64,000 nucleotides of DNA from Lichenicola sp965198575. Its GTDB lineage: Bacteria > Pseudomonadota > Alphaproteobacteria > Acetobacterales > Acetobacteraceae. A program made the position numbers and the translations under genes. Below the pieces are notes generated by a model. That model searched no databases, was not told where the DNA came from, and was given only the letters and a program-made list of their open reading frames with translations. Below, piece after piece: positions 26,724 through 35,457 of this stretch; the first letter of the stretch is position 1, and each line of letters begins with the position of its first letter. The stretch spans positions 496,001 through 560,000 of the forward strand of contig NZ_OZ240671.1 in the NCBI RefSeq assembly GCF_965198575.1, read 5' to 3'.

Positions 26724-28499
26724 ATGTCACGCCCGTTCGAGCCGCTGCCTTCGACCGGATCGGCCGTCACAGTCACGGCCGATCGAGCAGGCGCCGGGCC
26801 GACGGCGTCCGGCGGCGTTCCCGCACGGTCCCGCGTCGCTGTGCAGAGCGACGTGCCGCCCGCCTCGATCGTGCTGGTCGGGCTGATGGGTGCCGGCAAG
26901 ACCACCATCGGACGGCGACTGGCGGCCCGCCTCGGCATCGCCTTCCGGGACGCCGACACCGAGATCGAGCGCGCCGCCGGGATCAGCATCGCCGAGCTGT
27001 TCTCGCGCTACGGCGAGCCCGAATTCCGTCGCGGCGAGCAGGGCGTGATCCGCCGGCTGCTGGGCGGCCCGCCGATCGTGCTGGCCACCGGCGGCGGCGC
27101 CTTCATGGATCCGACGACCCGCGCGGCGATCCGCAGCAGCGCGATCAGCGTCTGGTTGCGTGCGCCGATCGACGTGCTGGTGCGCCGGGTCAGTGGCCGC
27201 AGCCATCGCCCGTTGCTGGCCCAGGGCCGACCGCACGACATCCTGTCGGCGCTGATCGAGCAGCGCCATCCCACCTACGCCGAGGCCGACCTGATCGTGG
27301 ATGTGAACGACGAGGGCGTGGAGCACACCACCGACCTGGTGCATGCCGCACTGACGCAGCACGCGGCGCCGATCCGTGTGCCGGTCAGCCTGTCGCGGGC
27401 GCGCTACGACGTGGTGATCGGGCGCGGCCTGGTCGCGCGTGCCGGGGCGCTGCTGGCGCCGGTGCTGCCGCAGAAACGCGCGATCGTGGTCACCGACGAG
27501 ATCGTGGCAGGACTGCACCTGCCGGCCTTGCTGGCGGGGCTGGCCGAGACCGGCATCGCCACCGAGACCATCATCGTGCCACCGGGCGAGGCGTCGAAAA
27601 GCCTGGCCTGGTTCGGCAGCGTCACCGACCGGATGCTGGCGTTGGGGGTCGAGCGGCGGACGGCGGTGATCGCGTTCGGCGGCGGCGTCGTGGGCGATCT
27701 CGCGGGCTATGCGGCGGCCTCGGTGATGCGTGGGCTGCCGTTCGTGCAGATCCCGACCACATTGCTGGCGCAGGTCGATTCGAGCGTCGGCGGCAAGACC
27801 GGCATCAACACGGCGGCCGGCAAGAACCTGCTCGGGGCCTTCCACCAGCCGGTCGCCGTGCTGGCCGACACCGACATGCTGGCCACCCTGCCGCCACGCG
27901 AGCGCCGTGCGGGATATGCCGAGATCCTCAAGGCCGGGCTGATCGGCGATCCCGCACTGTTCGACTGGTGCGAGACGCATGGCGCCGCGGTGCTGGCCGG
28001 CGACGCTCCGATCCAGGCGGAGGCGGTGCGTCGGGCGTGCCTGTTCAAGGCGGCGGTGGTCGGCGAGGACGAGCACGAGGAGAAGCCCAGCGACGGCCGC
28101 GCCTTGCTCAATCTCGGCCATACCTTCGCCCACGCACTCGAGGCCGAGATGGGGTTCGACGGCAGCCTGCTGCATGGCGAGGCGGTGGGCATCGGGTTGG
28201 CACTGGCGTTCCGGCTGTCGGTGCGGCTCGGATTGTGTCCGGCCGCGGACTCCGCGTTGGTCACCGCGCATCTGCAGCGGCTGGGGATGAAGTCGTCGAT
28301 CGCCGATTGCGGCCGGCCGCTCCCGGTTGCGGCGCTGCTCGCGCACATGCAGCGCGACAAGAAGATGCGGGACGGGATGCTGGCCTTCATCCTGGTGCGC
28401 GGCATCGGGCGGGCCTTCACCACCCGCGTCGTGGATCCGCAGGCGGTCGCGGCGTTGCTGCAAGCCGAAGGCTGTATTGTTGACGACCCGCCGCCATGA
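26724..28499 (+). CDS. aroKB: Bifunctional shikimate kinase / 3-dehydroquinate synthase (AroK-AroB fusion)
   Basis: One uninterrupted 591-codon frame encodes two shikimate-pathway enzymes. After a variable N-terminal stretch of about 45 residues comes shikimate kinase (Walker A GLMGAGKTT at 53-61, DADTEIE, GGGAFM). Then from about 215 to the end comes 3-dehydroquinate synthase (PPGEASKSL, AFGGGVVGDLAGYAAA, QIPTTLLAQVDSSVGGKTGIN, NLGHTFAHALE, HGEAVGIG). In most bacteria aroK and aroB are separate adjacent genes; here stop and start are lost and the domains are joined by a short linker. It is divergent from the xerD operon. Confidence 0.95.
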   Translation: MSRPFEPLPSTGSAVTVTADRAGAGPTASGGVPARSRVAVQSDVPPASIVLVGLMGAGKTTIGRRLAARLGIAFRDADTEIERAAGISIAELFSRYGEPEFRRGEQGVIRRLLGGPPIVLATGGGAFMDPTTRAAIRSSAISVWLRAPIDVLVRRVSGRSHRPLLAQGRPHDILSALIEQRHPTYAEADLIVDVNDEGVEHTTDLVHAALTQHAAPIRVPVSLSRARYDVVIGRGLVARAGALLAPVLPQKRAIVVTDEIVAGLHLPALLAGLAETGIATETIIVPPGEASKSLAWFGSVTDRMLALGVERRTAVIAFGGGVVGDLAGYAAASVMRGLPFVQIPTTLLAQVDSSVGGKTGINTAAGKNLLGAFHQPVAVLADTDMLATLPPRERRAGYAEILKAGLIGDPALFDWCETHGAAVLAGDAPIQAEAVRRACLFKAAVVGEDEHEEKPSDGRALLNLGHTFAHALEAEMGFDGSLLHGEAVGIGLALAFRLSVRLGLCPAADSALVTAHLQRLGMKSSIADCGRPLPVAALLAHMQRDKKMRDGMLAFILVRGIGRAFTTRVVDPQAVAALLQAEGCIVDDPPP

Positions 28500-28796
28500 C
28501 TAAAGAAACCGTAACCATTTGGCCACAAGGGTCGATCACGGATTCGTGTGTCCTGGGCCCGGTTGTCGCGAAGAAGCCGCTCCGGACCGCGGTCGACCGC
28601 CAATCCTGGGCAATCTGTTCTGGTCAAGCAATGAACTGTGGCTTCCGGAACACGGTTATCCGGCCGAATAGCCGGCGACCCGACTGTTCCCCTCTTCAAC
28701 AGCAACCGGAGGAACTATACCGCACTTACGCATCCCGATGAGCCTGTGTCGCCGATGGTTGGCGGCCGGTCGAACGGATCCTAGAAGGACGAGACA
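28500..28796. other. 297-bp leader region before the OmpA-like gene
   Basis: The gap is less GC-rich than its surroundings and probably holds the promoter and 5' leader of the OmpA-like gene. An 81-codon frame (28496-28741) has no family features. A GAAGGA ribosome site lies just before 28797. No promoter is named with confidence. Confidence 0.4.
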
Positions 28797-29939
28797 ATGC
28801 GTCTGCGCACGGCACTACTTGCAACAACCCTCCTGGCGGCGAGCTCCGTCGTCGCGATGGCACAGCCGATCACCGGCCCCTATGTGAGCCTCGGCGCAGG
28901 CTACAACCTCCGCCAGAGCCAGGGTGCCCATTACAGCCCCACCTCGGTGGCTGACGGCTCCAACAACAATGTCGGCGGCTCCAAGTCGACCTTCCGCTTC
29001 GGCGACGGCTTCAACGGCGAAGGCTCGGCAGGCTTCGGCTTCGGCAACGGCCTGCGCGCCGAGCTCGAGGGCGCCTACTACAACAACAACGTGAACCACC
29101 GTCACGGCACCCCGGTCCCGGGCGACACCTCCGGCCACGCCGAGAGCTACGGCGCGCTCGTGAACGTGCTGTATGACATCGACCTGGCGCAGTTCGGCCT
29201 TGCCCTGCCTGTCACGCCGTATGTCGGCGTCGGCGCCGGCTACCTGTGGAACCACCTGTCGCCGTACACGACCCAGTACACCAACGGCAACATCGACCGT
29301 ACCGGTGGCACGAACGGCTCGTTCGCCTACCAGGGCATCGTCGGCGCCGCCTACAACATCGCCCCGGTCCCGGGCCTGGCGCTCACCGCCGAGTACCGCT
29401 TCCTCGGCCAGCTCGACCAGGACGCCTACGCCTCGTCGTCCTACACGCCGACCGGCCTGCACAAGGGCAATGCGGACTTCAACGACCAGTTCAACCACAG
29501 CTTCATGCTGGGTGTTCGCTACGCCTTCGACACCGCCCCGCCGCCGCCGCCGCCGCCCGCTCCGGTCGTCCCGGCAGCCCCGCCGTCCGAAGCCCGCACC
29601 TACCTGGTGTTCTTCGACTGGGATCGCTCGGACCTGACCGCTCGCGCCCGCGAGATCGTCGCCCAGGCGGCGCAGGCTTCGACCCACGTGCAGACCACCC
29701 GCATCGAGGTCAACGGCTACACCGACAACTCGTCGATCCACGGCGGCGCACGCGGCGCTCGCTACAACCAGGGCCTCTCGGTCCGTCGTGCGACGAGCGT
29801 GAAGGCGGAACTGATCCGCGACGGCGTTCCGGGTTCGGCCATCGACATCCACGGCTACGGCGAGAGCCACCCGCTGGTTGCCACCGGCCCGAACACCCGC
29901 GAGCCGCAGAACCGTCGGGTCGAGATCATCCTTCACTGA
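28797..29939 (+). CDS. OmpA-family outer membrane protein
   Basis: 380 residues. A signal peptide ends near VAMA. An eight-strand-type beta-barrel region of about 220 residues follows (alternating aromatic strands such as GPYVSLGAGYNL, PYVGVGAGYLW, LALTAEYRFLG and the closing SFMLGVRYAF). Then come a PPPPPPPAP hinge and a peptidoglycan-binding OmpA C-terminal domain (YLVFFDWDRSDLT, EVNGYTDNSS, LSVRRATSVKAEL, GYGESHPLV, NRRVEIIL). It anchors the outer membrane to the cell wall. Very regular codon use suggests strong expression. A clear terminator follows. Confidence 0.95.
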   Translation: MRLRTALLATTLLAASSVVAMAQPITGPYVSLGAGYNLRQSQGAHYSPTSVADGSNNNVGGSKSTFRFGDGFNGEGSAGFGFGNGLRAELEGAYYNNNVNHRHGTPVPGDTSGHAESYGALVNVLYDIDLAQFGLALPVTPYVGVGAGYLWNHLSPYTTQYTNGNIDRTGGTNGSFAYQGIVGAAYNIAPVPGLALTAEYRFLGQLDQDAYASSSYTPTGLHKGNADFNDQFNHSFMLGVRYAFDTAPPPPPPPAPVVPAAPPSEARTYLVFFDWDRSDLTARAREIVAQAAQASTHVQTTRIEVNGYTDNSSIHGGARGARYNQGLSVRRATSVKAELIRDGVPGSAIDIHGYGESHPLVATGPNTREPQNRRVEIILH

Positions 29940-29964
29940 TCTCGTCACTTCGAATCCGTTCGGG

Positions 29965-29992
29965 AAAGGGGCGCCTCAGGGCGCCCCTTTTT
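29965..29992 (+). terminator. Rho-independent terminator after the OmpA-like gene
   Basis: AAAGGGGCGCC pairs perfectly with GGCGCCCCTTT around a TCAG loop, followed by further Ts: an 11-bp stem and a T-run. It lies 25 bases after the stop. Confidence 0.92.
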
Positions 29993-30042
29993 CGTTGGAA
30001 TTCACTTGTAGGCCGAACGCCATCGGGGATAGCGAGACACCC

Positions 30043-30549
30043 GTGAGCCAGACCGCGCTGAACCCGTTCGAGACGATCCTGCCGGACGCCGGTCCGCTTC
30101 CGGCCGCCGATGCGGCTGCCCTCGATCCCGTCGTCGCCGTCGTCTCCGGACCGGACCGGCTGCTGTCGCTCGCCGTGCAGTTCATGAAGTTCGGCACCGT
30201 CGGCGCGTTCGGCTTCCTGTGGGACACCTCGACCGTTTACACGCTGCGCCCGTTCGTCGGCTTCACCGCGGCCACGCTCGCCGCCTATTTCGTCGCCGCC
30301 ACGATGAACTGGATGCTGAACCGGCTCTGGACCTTCCGCGGCCGGGCGAGCCGCGACGGCCTGCTGCGGCAGTGGCTCAACTTCCTCGGCGCCAACGGCT
30401 TCGGCTTCGTGCTGAACCGCAGCGCCGTGTTCGCCCTGGCCTGGTCGAGCCCGTTCTGCTTCGCCCACCCGGTGGTGGCCCTGGCGGCCGGCTCGCTCGC
30501 CGGCATGTGCGCCAACTTCACCCTGTCACGCCGATTGGTGTTCCGCTGA
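30043..30549 (+). CDS. GtrA-family membrane protein
   Basis: A 168-residue protein with the four-helix GtrA pattern: LAVQFMKFGTVGAFGFLWDT, AAYFVAATMNWMLNRLWTFRGR, the NFLGANGFGFVLNR segment and a last helix ending FTLSRRLVFR. GtrA proteins flip or help export polyprenyl-linked sugars for cell-envelope glycans. I choose the GTG at 30043; the open frame continues upstream through the OmpA terminator, so a longer product is unlikely. Its TGA overlaps the ATG of the next gene by one base. Confidence 0.85.
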   Translation: MSQTALNPFETILPDAGPLPAADAAALDPVVAVVSGPDRLLSLAVQFMKFGTVGAFGFLWDTSTVYTLRPFVGFTAATLAAYFVAATMNWMLNRLWTFRGRASRDGLLRQWLNFLGANGFGFVLNRSAVFALAWSSPFCFAHPVVALAAGSLAGMCANFTLSRRLVFR

Positions 30550-31859
30550 TGAAGACCGACCATAGCCGGCAGCGCAGCATCGGCGACCACCTGCTGCATC
30601 CCGAAACCCTGATGCTGGGCTACGGCTACGATCCGGCCCTCTCCGAGGGCGCGGTGAAGCCGCCGGTGTTCCTGACCTCGACCTTCGTGTTCCGCTCGGC
30701 CGAGGAGGGTGCGGCGTATTTCGACGTCGTGGCCGGTCGCAAGCCCGCACCCGAGGGCGGCGCCGGGCTGGTCTATTCCCGCTTCAACCACCCCAACAGC
30801 GAGATCGTCGAGAACCGCCTGGCGGTGCAGGAGGGTGCCGAGGCTGCGCTGGTGTTCAGCGCCGGCATGGCCGCGATCGCCACCTGCCTGTTCTCCTACA
30901 CGCGGCCCGGCGACGTCATCCTGCACAGCCAGCCGCTCTATGGCGGCACCGAGACGCTGCTCACCCGCACCTTCAAGGCCTGGGGCGTGGAGACCGTCGC
31001 GTTCCTGAACGGCCTCGACCGGGCCTCGATCGAGGGTGCCGCCGACCGTGCGATGCAGGCCGGCCGGGTCGGCGCGATCATGGTCGAGACGCCGTCCAAC
31101 CCGCTCAACACCCAGGTCGACCTGGCGCTGGTGGCGGAGGTCCGCGACGCCATCTCCGCGCGGCAGGGCCACCGCCCGGTGCTGCTGTGCGACAACACCA
31201 TGCTGGGGCCGATCTTCCAGTCGCCGCTGGCGCACGGCGTCGACATCGTCATCTACTCGCTGACCAAGTATGTCGGCGGCCACAGCGACCTGATCGGCGG
31301 CGCCGCGGTCGGCTCGCACGACATGCTCAGGCAGGTCCGGCTGCTGCGCGGCGCCATCGGCACCCAGCTCGACCCGCATAGCTGCTGGATGCTCGGCCGC
31401 TCGCTCGAGACGTTGTCGCTGCGCATGCGCGAGGCCGCCCGCAACGCCGAGAAGGTCGCGGCCTTCCTCGACAGCCACCCGAAGGTCGAGCGGGTCTTCG
31501 CGCTCGGCATGACCCCCGGGGCGGACCAGCCGGATGATCCGGCGGATGCCGTGTATGCCCGCCAGTGCACCGGGCCGGGCTCGACCTTCAGCATCACCAT
31601 CGCCGGCGGCCAGGCGGAGGCGTTCCGGGTGCTCAACGCACTCGTGATCTTCAAGCTGGCGGTCAGCCTGGGCGGCACCGAATCGCTGGTCAGCCATCCC
31701 GCATCGACCACCCACTCCGGGGTGCCCGCGGAAATCCGCCGTGCCGCCGGGGTCAGCGACGGACTGATCCGCCTCAGCATCGGCATCGAGCATCCGGACG
31801 ACCTCATCGCGGACCTCGCCCAGGCGCTGGCAGTGCTCGACCATCACGCAACGGCCTAG
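30549..31859 (+). CDS. Cystathionine gamma-synthase family PLP-dependent enzyme
   Basis: The 436-residue protein shows the Cys/Met-metabolism PLP fold: LVYSRFNHPNSEIVENRLA, FSAGMAAIAT, QPLYGGTETL, VETPSNPLNT, CDNTMLGP and YSLTKYVGGHSD with the PLP lysine. A late VSLGGTESLVSHPASTTHSG stretch fits too. It acts on activated homoserine, cystathionine or methionine; the exact reaction (synthase, lyase or sulfhydrylase) cannot be told from these motifs. Its start overlaps the GtrA gene stop (TGATG), an odd pairing of envelope and amino-acid functions. Confidence 0.9.
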   Translation: MKTDHSRQRSIGDHLLHPETLMLGYGYDPALSEGAVKPPVFLTSTFVFRSAEEGAAYFDVVAGRKPAPEGGAGLVYSRFNHPNSEIVENRLAVQEGAEAALVFSAGMAAIATCLFSYTRPGDVILHSQPLYGGTETLLTRTFKAWGVETVAFLNGLDRASIEGAADRAMQAGRVGAIMVETPSNPLNTQVDLALVAEVRDAISARQGHRPVLLCDNTMLGPIFQSPLAHGVDIVIYSLTKYVGGHSDLIGGAAVGSHDMLRQVRLLRGAIGTQLDPHSCWMLGRSLETLSLRMREAARNAEKVAAFLDSHPKVERVFALGMTPGADQPDDPADAVYARQCTGPGSTFSITIAGGQAEAFRVLNALVIFKLAVSLGGTESLVSHPASTTHSGVPAEIRRAAGVSDGLIRLSIGIEHPDDLIADLAQALAVLDHHATA

Positions 31860-31922
31860 AAACCGCCCTGCGAAAACCTTAAATCCGGACGACATCCAGC
31901 ACCGGATCGAGGGAGCGTCGTG

Positions 31923-32387
31923 ATGCGGGTAAGGAAGCAGTCGAAATCAGGACCCTGGTCGCTTGGCCTGGCAAGCGCAGGACTTGCCGTCGTCATGGCT
32001 GCGGGACCGGCCAAGGCGGCAGGGCCTGAGCAGGTCCAGTTGCCGGCCGCCGAGGCGACCATCCATGTTCGTGCCGTGGCCGCGCAATCCGAGATCACCG
32101 CCGGACCGCTGCAGGGGCCACTGGCGGCCTCGATCGCCAGGGACCGCGCCGCCCGATGCAGCTACCCGGTGCATCACGTGGTCCACCGGCGCCGTGTCGC
32201 GTATCGGGTCGCTGCCGTCGCGCCGCTGCCACCGCCGCCCGCCCCGCCTGTCCCGCTGGTCGCGGTGCGGCCGGTCTATGTGTATGGACCGCCGGTCATC
32301 TACCGGCCCCTCCCGGTGCCGTTCGTGTACCGGCCGTTCTACCGCCCGTACTTCTACCGGCCGTATTCCTACCGGCCGTTCTACTAG
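31923..32387 (+). CDS. Exported Pro/Tyr-rich protein of unknown function
   Basis: 154 residues with a signal peptide (LGLASAGLAVVMAAGPAKAA), a short middle section with one cysteine, and a C-terminal third of proline and tyrosine. That end finishes with repeated YRPFYRP / YFYRPYSYRPFY units of three to four residues. I use the ATG at 31923 with GAGGGAG ahead; a GTG at 31920 is adjacent. Such tails are common in small secreted alphaproteobacterial proteins and may bind cell-wall or outer-membrane material. No domain is recognised. Confidence 0.75.
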   Translation: MRVRKQSKSGPWSLGLASAGLAVVMAAGPAKAAGPEQVQLPAAEATIHVRAVAAQSEITAGPLQGPLAASIARDRAARCSYPVHHVVHRRRVAYRVAAVAPLPPPPAPPVPLVAVRPVYVYGPPVIYRPLPVPFVYRPFYRPYFYRPYSYRPFY

Positions 32388-32389
32388 GG

Positions 32390-32408
32390 CAGCCCCTCTT
32401 TCGGGCTG
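32390..32408. terminator. Weak hairpin between convergent genes
   Basis: CAGCCC pairs with GGGCTG around a loop containing CTCTTT, three bases after the stop of the Pro/Tyr-rich gene and before the convergent GT87 gene end. The stem is only 6 bp, so this is a weak terminator candidate. Confidence 0.35.
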
Positions 32409-32417
32409 GCTCTTCTC

Positions 32418-33737
32418 CTAGGATCCCCTGGCGGTCGCGCGCGTCGCCGGCAGGTGCTGGATCAGCCACGAGCCGGAGACCGATTGGCGGAGCAGGACGA
32501 CGGTGCCGGCAATCAGCACCGTCACCAGCCACCACCACATCGTCTCGCGTGCCAGCCAGGTCAGCACCAGGATCTGCTCCCGGATCTGCTGGCTGAGCCA
32601 GGTCGCCCTGATGACCCGCCCGTCCCGCCAGGCTTCCGACCATAGCAGGGCGAGCGCCATAATCGCGGTCGCACGGAACAGGCGATGCCGCCCGGACCAG
32701 CCGAGGGCGGTCAGTGCCGGCAGCACCAGGATGATGTGGATGACCCGGTAGCCGATATTCTGCGCGGTGAAGAAACACCCCAGCAGAAGCAGGGCACCCA
32801 CCAGCAGGAAGCTGCGCTCATCTTCGCCCAGATCCCGGATGGCGCCCACGATGCCGGGCCGCATCGAGAGCCGGATGCCGATTGCCAGTGCGGCAAGCGA
32901 CATCGCTCCCCGGATCAAGCCGACGGTCGCCTGGGACAGGCCGAACACCTCGCCGAGGCCGCCCGCCACGGTGATGGAGCCGAACATGTCGCCGAAATAG
33001 GAGCCGGTCGGGATCAGGCGCAGGGCGCGGGTGAGATCGTGCCAGCAGCTCACGACGAACAGCGCCAGGACCGCCGCCGAAGCCAGCGCGATCCGGACCA
33101 GGCGCATCGGCCGTTCCCTGACGGCAACCACCATCAGCAGCATCGGGTAGTATTTCAGCAGCCCGGCCAGGAAGGCGGCGGCATAGCCGACCAGCCGGAC
33201 CGCCGGTGACCGACAGGCGAGTGTCGCGGTCACGGCGGCAAGCACGAACAACACCAGGTCGTTGTTGCCGCGCTCGAGGGCGAACACGACGCCGCTGGAG
33301 AGCACCCCAAGCGTGATCAGCGCCACCTCCGCGCGACCACGGCCGGCGGGCAGCAGCCACAGCGACACCAGGAACGCACCATCGAGCGCGAGTCCGATCG
33401 GCACCAGCCAGGCGGGCGTCACCGGGAAGATCGCCAGGCCCATCCAGAGCGGCGAGTAGTCATAGACCCGGCCCAGGGCGTCGCATGGGTTGGTCACATA
33501 GACGTCAACGCCGCGGCGCAGGCACCGCACGGCGGACAGCACCGTGTCGGTGTCGAAGAACGGGAACCGGAACGGCGCGATCCCCCAGACCTTGATGATG
33601 CCGCGATAGAGCCCGGACCATCCGGCGACATAAAGCACCGCCAGCAGCAGGAAACCGGCCATGCAGGCGAGAGCCGGCACGGCGCGTCGTCGGGTCGGGA
33701 TCAGCATGCCGATGACGGTCTCTCGGGCGGTGGGCAT
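32418..33737 (-). CDS. Glycosyltransferase 87 / DUF2029-like membrane protein
   Basis: 439 residues with about ten membrane segments. Between the first helices is a FFDTDTVLSAVRCLRRGVDVY loop, and later LERGNNDLVLFVLAA and FLAGLLKYYP, the pattern of GT-C mannosyltransferases of family GT87, which use lipid-linked sugar donors outside the membrane. A hydrophobic C-terminal segment and basic tail follow. It lies beside a GT2 gene and a GtrA gene, which supports a cell-envelope glycan role, although it points the other way. Exact donor and acceptor are unknown. Confidence 0.75.
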   Translation of the reverse strand: MPTARETVIGMLIPTRRRAVPALACMAGFLLLAVLYVAGWSGLYRGIIKVWGIAPFRFPFFDTDTVLSAVRCLRRGVDVYVTNPCDALGRVYDYSPLWMGLAIFPVTPAWLVPIGLALDGAFLVSLWLLPAGRGRAEVALITLGVLSSGVVFALERGNNDLVLFVLAAVTATLACRSPAVRLVGYAAAFLAGLLKYYPMLLMVVAVRERPMRLVRIALASAAVLALFVVSCWHDLTRALRLIPTGSYFGDMFGSITVAGGLGEVFGLSQATVGLIRGAMSLAALAIGIRLSMRPGIVGAIRDLGEDERSFLLVGALLLLGCFFTAQNIGYRVIHIILVLPALTALGWSGRHRLFRATAIMALALLWSEAWRDGRVIRATWLSQQIREQILVLTWLARETMWWWLVTVLIAGTVVLLRQSVSGSWLIQHLPATRATARGS

Positions 33738-33842
33738 TATTCTAGCGCGGGCGCGATCCGGCCATCAACGCGCGGTCCCGATCCCTGCGCGTGCGGTTGG
33801 CATCTTCTGGAGCGGCGCGCGACGCTGTATTGGACCTGCATC

Positions 33843-34610
33843 ATGATTGCCAATCAGCGGATCGCCGTCGTCCTCCCCGCCTACAACGCCGCGCGGACGC
33901 TGCGCCAGACCTACGGCGAGATCCCGCACGACGTGGTCGACGACGTCATCCTGACCGACGACGCCAGCACCGACGAGACCGTGCAGGTCGCGGCCGAACT
34001 CGGCATCCACACGGTCCGGCATCTCCGCAACAAGGGCTACGGCGGCAACCAGAAGACCTGCTACGCGGAAGCGCTGGCCCGTGGCGCCGACATCGTCATC
34101 ATGCTGCATCCGGACTACCAGTATGCACCGAAGCTGGTGACCGCGATGGCATCGATGCTGGCCTCGGGCGAATACGACGTGGTGCTGGGGTCGCGCATAC
34201 TCGGCAAGGGCGCGCTCGCCGGCGGTATGCCGCGCTACAAGTATGTCGCGAATCGCGGACTGACACTGGTGCAGAACATCCTGCTCAACGCCAAGCTGTC
34301 GGAATACCACACCGGGTACCGTGCATGGACGAAGCAGGTGCTGACGCGCCTGCCGCTGGACGCCTGTTCGGACGATTTCGTGTTCGACAACCAGATGCTG
34401 GCGCAGTCGCTGTATTTCGGCTTCCGCGTCGGCGAAATCTCCTGCCCGACCCGGTATTTCCCGGAAGCCTCCTCGATCAACCTGCAGCGCAGCATCGTAT
34501 ACGGCCTGGGCGTGCTGCGCACCTCCGCCGGCTACCGGCTGCAGCGCCTCGGACTGCGGAAATCCGCCCTCTACAGGCCGGCGGCACCCGCCGTGCCGCA
34601 CGAGCGGTGA
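33843..34610 (+). CDS. Family 2 glycosyltransferase (dolichyl/undecaprenyl-phosphate mannosyltransferase-like)
   Basis: The 255-residue protein begins IAVVLPAYNAARTL and has LTDDASTDET (nucleotide-sugar Asp), RNKGYGGNQKTCYAEAL, LHPDYQYAP (metal DxD-type site), GSRILGKG and YHTGYRAW, matching DPM1-like GT2 enzymes. It likely makes a polyprenyl-phosphate sugar donor for GT-C enzymes such as the neighbouring GT87 protein. It has no membrane anchor of its own. The next gene starts five bases after its stop. Confidence 0.88.
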   Translation: MIANQRIAVVLPAYNAARTLRQTYGEIPHDVVDDVILTDDASTDETVQVAAELGIHTVRHLRNKGYGGNQKTCYAEALARGADIVIMLHPDYQYAPKLVTAMASMLASGEYDVVLGSRILGKGALAGGMPRYKYVANRGLTLVQNILLNAKLSEYHTGYRAWTKQVLTRLPLDACSDDFVFDNQMLAQSLYFGFRVGEISCPTRYFPEASSINLQRSIVYGLGVLRTSAGYRLQRLGLRKSALYRPAAPAVPHER

Positions 34611-34614
34611 GCCG

Positions 34615-35457
34615 GTGACGCTGCCGGCCGGCCGCACCTCGTCGGTGTCGCGGCCCGGGCGCCCGCACCGGTTGCTGCTGGCAGCGTCCGCCGCGACGGT
34701 GGCCGTGGTTGCGCTGGTCGGCCTGCTCCGGGTTCGCCAGCCACTCGGCGCGTTCGCCTGGTCGCTGCTGGAGTGGGCGCGCGGCAGCGGGGCGGCGGGC
34801 TGGACCACGACCGCCCTGGTGCAGATGCTGGTCGCCTGCACCGGGATCCTGCCGGCGTCGGTCACCGGCATCGCCACCGGTGCGATCTATGGCGTGGTGT
34901 GGGGCTTCCTGCTGGCATCGATCGGCACGCTTGCCGGTGCGATCATCGCCTTCCTGCTCGCCCGCTCGCTCGGCCGCCCTCTGGTGCTGCGCTGGCTCGG
35001 CCGCCGGACGCCCGCGCGCCGGCAATGGATGGCCAGGCTGGACACGGCAATCGCCCGCGACGGCTGGCGCACCGTGTGCCTGCTCCGACTGTCGCCGGTG
35101 ATGCCGTTCGCTGCGACCAGCTACACGCTCGGACTGACCGGCGTTACCACACGCGACTTCATGCTCGGAACGCTCGCCTCGCTGCCGGCGCTGCTTGGCT
35201 ACGTGGTTCTGGGGTGCCTCGCCGGGGTGGGGGTGCAGGCGGCGAATTCCGGTGCCGGGATTGCGCGGTGGTCGCTGCTGGGGGTCGGCATCGTGGCGAC
35301 GCTGGTCCTGACGTTGCGCATCGGCCGGTTGGCCCGCGCCTCCGACGCGGCTCCGGACGAGCCAAGCGAGGTGTCCACCGGCGGCGCTCCATCCGGTGGC
35401 GCTACGTCCAGTACAGAACGTGCGCGCGCGGGAGCCGGTGCGCCAATGCCTCGGTGA
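34615..35457 (+). CDS. TVP38/TMEM64 (DedA-like) membrane protein
   Basis: 280 residues, GTG start four bases after the GT2 stop. It has four to five membrane segments and the SNARE-associated/VTT signature: LPASVTGIATGAIYGVVWGFLLASIGTLAG, FLLARSLGR, then RLSPVMPFAATSYTLGLTGV. Such proteins are thought to move lipids across membranes; coupling to a GT2 enzyme is common. The hydrophilic C-terminal tail is Ala/Gly/Ser-rich and overlaps by 56 bases, tail to tail, with the radical SAM gene on the other strand. Confidence 0.85.
   Translation: MTLPAGRTSSVSRPGRPHRLLLAASAATVAVVALVGLLRVRQPLGAFAWSLLEWARGSGAAGWTTTALVQMLVACTGILPASVTGIATGAIYGVVWGFLLASIGTLAGAIIAFLLARSLGRPLVLRWLGRRTPARRQWMARLDTAIARDGWRTVCLLRLSPVMPFAATSYTLGLTGVTTRDFMLGTLASLPALLGYVVLGCLAGVGVQAANSGAGIARWSLLGVGIVATLVLTLRIGRLARASDAAPDEPSEVSTGGAPSGGATSSTERARAGAGAPMPR

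Noticed and set aside
28496..28741. 81-codon frame between aroKB and the OmpA-like gene
   Set aside because: Starts inside the aroKB stop region, has no ribosome site or motif, and lies where a promoter is expected.
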